Virus record (IMG/VR): IMGVR_UViG_3300007345_010388
Location: 1-20,253 of that record
DNA from: a virus
Length of the DNA: 20,253 nt
Reading direction: 5' to 3' (one strand)
Shown: positions 15,002 through 20,253 of the stretch, piece by piece
How positions within the stretch are numbered: position 1 is the stretch's first letter
Layout of the letters: every line of letters begins with the position of its first letter
Notes under the pieces: generated by a model
Database searches by the model: none
What the model was told of the DNA's origin: nothing
What the model saw: the letters and a program-made list of their open reading frames with translations, nothing else
Program-made: the position numbers and the translations under genes

Positions 15002-16950
15002 GGTAGATATCTAAATAGAGGTACTAAGTAAGTATTAACGTTCCCGCTACCATTTTGAGCGGGGAGAGCTACTGTTGATACTGATGGGGCATTTTCTTTA
15101 TGGAAATAAAACGCTCCGTCCGCGCCTAGATAATGTGATTCGCTATTGGCTGTTCCTAAGCTAACTGGTTGAATGCGTTGTCCCAAGGTCGCAACTTCTG
15201 TGTTAAACGCGTAGGCTGTGTTTGAACTATCAGTATCCTGAGCAGAAACAGCGTACGTACTGCCAAGGTCTGGATTTGTAATATTGCCGGCATTACTAAG
15301 AGTAAGGAAAGGTTTGTCTTTTGTAGAAAACGCTCTTTTATACTCAGTACCTACCTTAATAAATATTCCAGGAGCTTTGTACTTAACGTTATTATGGAGT
15401 ATTTCAAATCTTCTCCCCCCTTCAAATGCAGTTTTTAATTTTGCTTCTGTTATCCAGGCATTATTAGGATTTAGTATGTAGTCTTGGTCTCTAAGTACGA
15501 GCCTCTGTCTAAATCTTGCGCTAACTCCTACAAACCTATTAAACTCAAATCCTAGATTGTTTCTGCTGTCTGTTTCGGTAAGAGGTAGCCTTGTATTTTG
15601 AATAGATAGCTCAGCGTCACTTGTAAGTCGGGCAGCAAGTTCTTGTAGTCCATTTATCTCTCCGACAATTTGACCTCCTAACTGATATCTGTTTATATAT
15701 TGTTCCAACGCTACAGCAGAACCAGAAAATCTTAAGTTAAATATATTTCTAACATCTACTCCATCAAATCTTGCAATTCTAATTTGCCTATCTTCTACGC
15801 CCTCATTAAACTGCGTTTCATCTTTTTCTTTATCTAAAAATATGTATTTTGATTCTAAAGAGTCATATAAATAAAACCCATCAGGGCCGCCTTTTACAAC
15901 ATCATATAGATAATTTACAACAAAAATACTTGGTTTGTTTCCAGAATATAGATAATCTTCTTGTTTCTCTAAATATAAAGCACCGTTACCTGATGTGTTA
16001 GAGACAACGCCTTCTTTTACTAATAGTCGTTCTCCTAGAATATACCCTGTTCCTCTAGAAGTAAATGTAATAGAGGCAATCTTAAACCTTCTTGTATAGA
16101 ATCCTGTATAGTACGATAGTTCTTCGGGTGCGTTGGTGGGGGGTAGTAGTAGTGTTCCAGACTGGTTCTCGCTGCTTTGCTGAGGAGTTACAAGCGTATA
16201 TTCTTTAACTACATTATTAGCAAAAGTAACTTTTACAAGTACATTAGTACTTAACGGGCTACTACCAGAATCCGCTGTATAGTTCCAAGTACCATTTGCA
16301 TTCATCTGGAAGTCGTGGCCTGTTCCAAAAATGTTATTAGCAGGAGAACCAGCAGCATAGTCTGAGCCATTTAGTCTATAGGTAGTGACATTTGCTGTAG
16401 CGTAAATAGTTGGGTCTATTACAAATTCTACTGTTGCTAGGGCATTATTTGCTCCGCTTTTCTCCCCCTCTAAAACAACTCCTGAAACAGTTACATTAGA
16501 AATTAAATTTTCAACTTCTCCTTGAGAGTTTGTTTGTCTAAAGAAAAATCCGTCTCCAGAGTTATTAATTTTAATTTGAGGTATAGATCCGTTCTCAGAG
16601 TATATGGGACCATAAGCCTCGGCGTCACCCCCTACCCCCAGAGTATAAGTATCAAAAAATACTTTATTTCCAGTAGCAAAAGTGTAGTCTTTTGTAATAA
16701 ATTTTGTTCTCTTTACTGCTTGATCTTGGTTATTAACTTTAGTTTTAAAAGTTTGAGAAGCAAGCGCTATAAGTTGAGCAGAAGGATTTGACTGAGACTC
16801 CGTACCGCTATTTACAAGAGAATTAATCTGAGAAGATAAAGAAAACAATTCTATATCATTTTCAATTCCCGGCGCATCTAATTTTTGAAGGGCCTCTTTA
16901 AGGTTAATGTCTCTTTCAGAAAGATTTAATTTTTTACTTAATCCTGCCAT
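14998..16950 (-). CDS. Virion structural protein (650 aa)
   Basis: A 650-residue protein not assignable to a named family. The first 85 residues are helical and polar, likely a trimeric attachment stalk; the remainder is beta-rich with repeated aromatic and Asn/Gly turns. Residues about 150-255 (from NVTVSGVVL to KEYTLVT, including NANGTWNYT) look like a separate Ig-like beta sandwich inserted in the chain. Residues 293-312 carry ITFTSRGTGYILGERLLV, the GxGYxxGE turn also seen in the 243-aa virion protein. It lies 23 bases downstream of the LRR protein gene on the same strand and has a proper GGAG Shine-Dalgarno (16960-16963) nine bases before its ATG, so it is probably co-transcribed with that gene. 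Likely a tail-fibre or baseplate-associated component. Its stop overlaps the stop of the 1396-aa gene. Confidence 0.7.
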   Translation of the reverse strand: MAGLSKKLNLSERDINLKEALQKLDAPGIENDIELFSLSSQINSLVNSGTESQSNPSAQLIALASQTFKTKVNNQDQAVKRTKFITKDYTFATGNKVFFDTYTLGVGGDAEAYGPIYSENGSIPQIKINNSGDGFFFRQTNSQGEVENLISNVTVSGVVLEGEKSGANNALATVEFVIDPTIYATANVTTYRLNGSDYAAGSPANNIFGTGHDFQMNANGTWNYTADSGSSPLSTNVLVKVTFANNVVKEYTLVTPQQSSENQSGTLLLPPTNAPEELSYYTGFYTRRFKIASITFTSRGTGYILGERLLVKEGVVSNTSGNGALYLEKQEDYLYSGNKPSIFVVNYLYDVVKGGPDGFYLYDSLESKYIFLDKEKDETQFNEGVEDRQIRIARFDGVDVRNIFNLRFSGSAVALEQYINRYQLGGQIVGEINGLQELAARLTSDAELSIQNTRLPLTETDSRNNLGFEFNRFVGVSARFRQRLVLRDQDYILNPNNAWITEAKLKTAFEGGRRFEILHNNVKYKAPGIFIKVGTEYKRAFSTKDKPFLTLSNAGNITNPDLGSTYAVSAQDTDSSNTAYAFNTEVATLGQRIQPVSLGTANSESHYLGADGAFYFHKENAPSVSTVALPAQNGSGNVNTYLVPLFRYLP

Positions 16951-16959
16951 GTGTTATTT

Positions 16960-16963
16960 CTCC
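16960..16963 (-). promoter_or_regulatory. Shine-Dalgarno GGAG of the 650-aa virion gene
   Basis: Minus-strand GGAG nine bases before the ATG at 16950. It is one of only two clear ribosome-binding sites in this window, the other being phoH. It supports this start codon and translation from a read-through transcript of the LRR gene. Confidence 0.6.
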
Positions 16964-16973
16964 TATTTATACA

Positions 16974-19900
16974 TTAAACGACGGGAACATCAAACAAGTC
17001 TATGGTTATCCTACTCGAGTTTAATTCTCTTAATTTTGTTTTTAATGGGTCCTCTGCTCCACCGGAAAGAGTATCAAAGATATCGTTTAACTGCCAATTA
17101 CTATAAGTTCCTGCAGAGATATCTGGTTTTGTTGCTTTAAGTTTTATTCTGAGATCTCTTAGTCTATTATCACCCATAATTTCATATACATCATAAGCGT
17201 CTTGAATAATTCTTCTGATAGACAATCTACTTAGCGGATTATTTTCTAAGTTAATGGTTACTATTTCTGCTCTACCTGTAAACCCAGCATTTGAAGCTCC
17301 TGTTATATTTTGAAGGGTCCCCGTCCTATAACAAGTAAGCAAATTACTTTGTAAATCTAAAGTTCTTAACCTTCCCTGCCCAGTGTTTTTAAAATTAGGA
17401 ATAAAGCCGCCTAAAGAGCAATCCTTCATGTAAATATACTCTACATTAGGACATCCGTTAAAGAACCCATCGCATTCAATGGCCTTTCTTCTAAAAGTAA
17501 CAGATGTGTCTGAACTATAATTTAATGTTATACCTTCTCCTGTAGAGTTTGCTCCTACTACTACAATATACTCGTAGCTAGGATCTTCATTAAATACGGA
17601 TCCAACTCTGCCTTTTAGTTGCCCACCAATATACACTTCATCACCGACTCGAACATATTTTTGCAAGTTAGTAACGCCTGCAGTTTTAAGAAGTATATTT
17701 CCAGCAGATTGCGGGGCTCCTTTATAAGCCCTAGATTTAAATGTAGTAGAGCCTGAAACCCACTGTTCTTGTGAAATATTCCCGTACTCAGAGGTAGTAC
17801 TCTTGTCATCCCAGTTTAATGGCGCAAGAGCACTAAACACTGGCTTATTTTGCTTAGACGTATCTTGTGCCCAGCTTGATGGATACTTCGAAAGTAGAGA
17901 ATCTGTTGTATAGAATCTTTTTAATATAGTGCTTCCGCTATTAATATTTAATGGGGCCATGTCTGGAACAATTGCTCCACCAACGTTTGTTCCAGAATAC
18001 CTGATATAGATTTCCTGTACTCTTTTTGTTGATTTCACAGATAAAGCGCTTAGATCAAAGAATCTATTATTGTCAGCGCGCATTCTAAGCGCTAACGACT
18101 CACTTGCGCCCTGGGCTACTCCTGGAATTCTGGGGAAACGTCCTGACCAGCGCCCTGAGCTAATCGAAAGAAAAGCCATTTTAGTAAGCTTATCAAAGTC
18201 GTTATACCTAAACTTCATTTCATAATTTCTATTATTATTGATTTCTAAGGCCCTAATTACGGTCTCTGTAGTAGGGTGGAAGAAATTGAGCGGAAATATA
18301 TATTTACCGGGTTCATTGGCTCCTGTGCCTCCCTGCGAGATTGAAAGACTACCTTCTGCGTAGCCCTCCCAATCAATTGCGCCAATATTTATATAATCTA
18401 ATTTTGGGCAATCTTTAACGCTAAATAGTCTGCCGGTCCATCCACTGTTAAAAGAAACAATCGTTCTTAATTCCGACGCTTTTACAAAATCGTTCGAGTC
18501 GGTTGTGGTGGTAGTCGTACCAGGATTATATCTAATTTTTCTTTCTGGTCCATGAGCCCTAGTGTAAGTAAGATTCAATGATTCTAGTTTTTGCCAAATA
18601 AGAGAAGATCCTGTTGCTAAGTTAAAAGCTATGTCGGTTTGGACGAAATCAATAACTTTAGCGTTAGTCAACCAGCCGGACCATGCCGTTGCCGCGCTAG
18701 TAGCTGCGTGACTGTATCTATTAAGAGCCGTTCCTCCGATAGTATCTGTGACGTTCATAACGCGTGCGGTGGTATTGGCCGGTTCGTTAATATTTCCAAC
18801 CATTGTATCATCTGTGCAAATGCCTCCAGCAAAGTTATTACTGTTGTAACCTAGATGGTCGACATTCCATGTAATTACTTTAAATTGTCCTATGAATTGT
18901 TGTTGTTGATCGGCTGTATCTCCAGATGCCCATTGAATATTATCGCCGACATCCCGCATACTCCCACCAACTTGTGTCTGCCAAGAATAGTTTATCGAAA
19001 ACTCCTGGTTGTTATTATTTAATTTAGGAATATTTCCGTATAGGTTTTTAACCCCGCTTTGAGATGTTGATATATCTATCTCTCCAAGATTGGGGAAAAT
19101 AACAGAAAAATCTGGATTTGCAACTTTAAACCTTGAGCCTAATCTCAATATCCTTAGAGCAGTAAATCTTCTGATACCATTTGCAAGACCTGCTGCTCCG
19201 GTAAATGAGCCGTTATTGCCAGGGTTTAATCTTGTTTGATGGAGGAGGTGGCTTCCGGCCGTTGCAGTTGATAAAGTTCCGTCATACGAAGCTTTCTTTA
19301 CTCCGCCACCGCCTGCTTCAAATCCGCTATATGCTAGTATCTGTACCCCGGTCTGAATGGGAATGTTGGTGCTATTGTAGCTATTATATAGGTTTGGGTT
19401 AGTTTGCCAGTCGAACCATTCAATAATACCTTGGTCCCAAAATCTATTACCACGCAAATCTAGTTCTTCTAAAGTAAAGTGGTTTACCTTTAGCCACGTA
19501 GGAATGGTGGAAAGTTTATTATTCCGACAAGAAAATACTTTTAAGTTGTCGAACCCAAGTAAGCCTAGATCAGGAGTATTATCGTCCTCTTCTATTCCTA
19601 GTCCTTCCAACCTTAATTCCTCTACAATAAAAGGAGCACAATAGATATATAAATAAGCATCCTGGTTATTTCCAGTCTTTCCGGTGGTATTTATACTTCT
19701 AGTCATTGTGTTTCTAGAAGCTTCTAGAGAATCATTAAAAGTTTCTCCTATAATTTTATAATTATCGCTTTTTCTTCTAAGCTCGTATCCAAAATAATAT
19801 GGAGAAGGAGCGTTCCGAGTAAAGATTGTAAAGCTTGCAGAGTTGTTAATCTTAACTGGGACTCTTAGCGGAGAGTTTTTAGAGGCAAGAGCGTCTACAA

Positions 19901-20253
19901 CCTGCAACGAAGGACTAGACGTGTTAGGCGTTTGCATATAAACGGGAACCTTCACAATATTTGTAGGGCTTTCCGTAATACCGCCTTTAGGAACAAATAA
20001 ATTTTTTGCTAATTTGAGACTAGAGTAGTGGCCTCTTCTTCTTACTCTTAGGGTTCCTCCATAGGAAGCATTAGTATATCTTCCATTTGTGTCTCTTTCT
20101 GCATTAAATAAACTTTCTCTAGAGGTAGATACTGTTGCTGTCGAAAGGTTTCCTTTTTTGTCTTTAAATTTATATTCTATTGCGTTAGCGGCTATTCCGC
20201 CATGAAGCATTATAATGTTATCAGAGTACTCGGAAGTAAGAAGGCTGCTTTTA
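16974..20253 (-). CDS. Leucine-rich-repeat-containing virion protein, 5' end beyond the window
   Basis: The frame is open to the right edge. An ATG at 20210 gives 1078 residues, but codons upstream of it read as normal protein (SSLLTSEYSDNII) and the ATG has no Shine-Dalgarno sequence, so the gene probably starts outside. Numbering from 20210, residues 195-260 contain convincing leucine-rich repeats: VEELRLEGLGI, DNLKVFSCRNNKLSTIP and LEELDLRGNRF. More scattered LRR-like units occur at 350-360 (ALRILRLGSRF), near 545 (LESLNLTYT) and at 948-985 (LRTLDLQSNLLT, VTINLENNPLS). Between them lies Ser/Thr/Asn/Gly-rich sequence typical of virion proteins. An irregular LRR solenoid on a phage particle suggests a receptor-binding or adhesion role. 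No enzymatic motif, signal peptide or membrane segment is visible. It is followed by the 650-aa virion gene. Confidence 0.75.
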   Translation of the reverse strand, partial: KSSLLTSEYSDNIIMLHGGIAANAIEYKFKDKKGNLSTATVSTSRESLFNAERDTNGRYTNASYGGTLRVRRRGHYSSLKLAKNLFVPKGGITESPTNIVKVPVYMQTPNTSSPSLQVVDALASKNSPLRVPVKINNSASFTIFTRNAPSPYYFGYELRRKSDNYKIIGETFNDSLEASRNTMTRSINTTGKTGNNQDAYLYIYCAPFIVEELRLEGLGIEEDDNTPDLGLLGFDNLKVFSCRNNKLSTIPTWLKVNHFTLEELDLRGNRFWDQGIIEWFDWQTNPNLYNSYNSTNIPIQTGVQILAYSGFEAGGGGVKKASYDGTLSTATAGSHLLHQTRLNPGNNGSFTGAAGLANGIRRFTALRILRLGSRFKVANPDFSVIFPNLGEIDISTSQSGVKNLYGNIPKLNNNNQEFSINYSWQTQVGGSMRDVGDNIQWASGDTADQQQQFIGQFKVITWNVDHLGYNSNNFAGGICTDDTMVGNINEPANTTARVMNVTDTIGGTALNRYSHAATSAATAWSGWLTNAKVIDFVQTDIAFNLATGSSLIWQKLESLNLTYTRAHGPERKIRYNPGTTTTTTDSNDFVKASELRTIVSFNSGWTGRLFSVKDCPKLDYINIGAIDWEGYAEGSLSISQGGTGANEPGKYIFPLNFFHPTTETVIRALEINNNRNYEMKFRYNDFDKLTKMAFLSISSGRWSGRFPRIPGVAQGASESLALRMRADNNRFFDLSALSVKSTKRVQEIYIRYSGTNVGGAIVPDMAPLNINSGSTILKRFYTTDSLLSKYPSSWAQDTSKQNKPVFSALAPLNWDDKSTTSEYGNISQEQWVSGSTTFKSRAYKGAPQSAGNILLKTAGVTNLQKYVRVGDEVYIGGQLKGRVGSVFNEDPSYEYIVVVGANSTGEGITLNYSSDTSVTFRRKAIECDGFFNGCPNVEYIYMKDCSLGGFIPNFKNTGQGRLRTLDLQSNLLTCYRTGTLQNITGASNAGFTGRAEIVTINLENNPLSRLSIRRIIQDAYDVYEIMGDNRLRDLRIKLKATKPDISAGTYSNWQLNDIFDTLSGGAEDPLKTKLRELNSSRITIDLFDVPVV

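Noticed and set aside
16964-16971. Minus-strand TATAAATA, identical to the T4 late promoter core, before the 650-aa virion gene.
   Set aside because: The same octamer occurs by chance several times inside genes here (for example near 12437, 15865 and 19650), and at this place transcription would begin past the Shine-Dalgarno sequence.
16972-16979. GTTTAATG on the minus strand, one mismatch from the GTTTAAAG motif, 29 bases before the 650-aa gene.
   Set aside because: It is formed by the last Val codon and stop of the LRR gene and is not an exact match; co-transcription with the LRR gene explains expression.

Overview
The window is part of the genome of a tailed double-stranded DNA phage. The evidence is a large terminase, a tail hub carrying cell-wall hydrolase domains, several long beta-rich virion proteins, free-standing HNH nucleases, and phage auxiliary genes (PhoH-type ATPase, thioredoxin-fold protein, dNMP-kinase-like enzyme, sigma factor). 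Coding density is about 97 %, the DNA is AT-rich, no stretch without a gene exceeds about 125 bases, and no tRNA, IS element or CRISPR array is seen. PhoH, a thioredoxin-fold protein and a phage sigma factor together are common in large marine myoviruses such as cyanophages, but the host cannot be fixed from this window. The gene order does not look like the T4 head/tail cluster.

Layout. (1) 9-4206, plus strand: an HNH homing endonuclease overlapping the start of the large terminase gene, then, after a short gap with an extended -10 promoter, a thioredoxin-fold protein, a sigma-70-family factor and a second, unlike HNH-type protein that overlaps the sigma gene out of frame. (2) 4203-9263, minus strand: read from right to left, a P-loop nucleotide kinase, a 243-aa virion protein, a terminator-like hairpin, a 1012-aa tail hub with M23 peptidase and lysozyme modules, and a 205-aa protein translationally coupled to it. 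(3) 9346-15001, plus strand: a short fibre-like structural protein, a structured leader with a textbook terminator, PhoH, and a 1396-aa virion protein. (4) 14998-20253, minus strand: a 1078+ aa leucine-rich-repeat-containing protein that runs off the window, followed by a 650-aa virion protein. Coding strand switches three times; two of these junctions are convergent gene pairs whose stop codons overlap.

How it may work together. Two promoter types can be distinguished. Extended -10 boxes of host sigma-70 type (TGnTATAAT) precede the thioredoxin/sigma operon and the nucleotide kinase. A different octamer, GTTTAAAG, lies 32-36 bases before the start codons of four virion genes, always on their coding strand, and once before the phoH leader. 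I infer that the phage sigma factor in this window may recognise GTTTAAAG and switch on the late genes; this is a testable hypothesis. The second highlight is the tail hub: the two halves of an M23 metallopeptidase are present in reversed order, as expected from a circular permutation, and are followed by a phage tail lysozyme domain.
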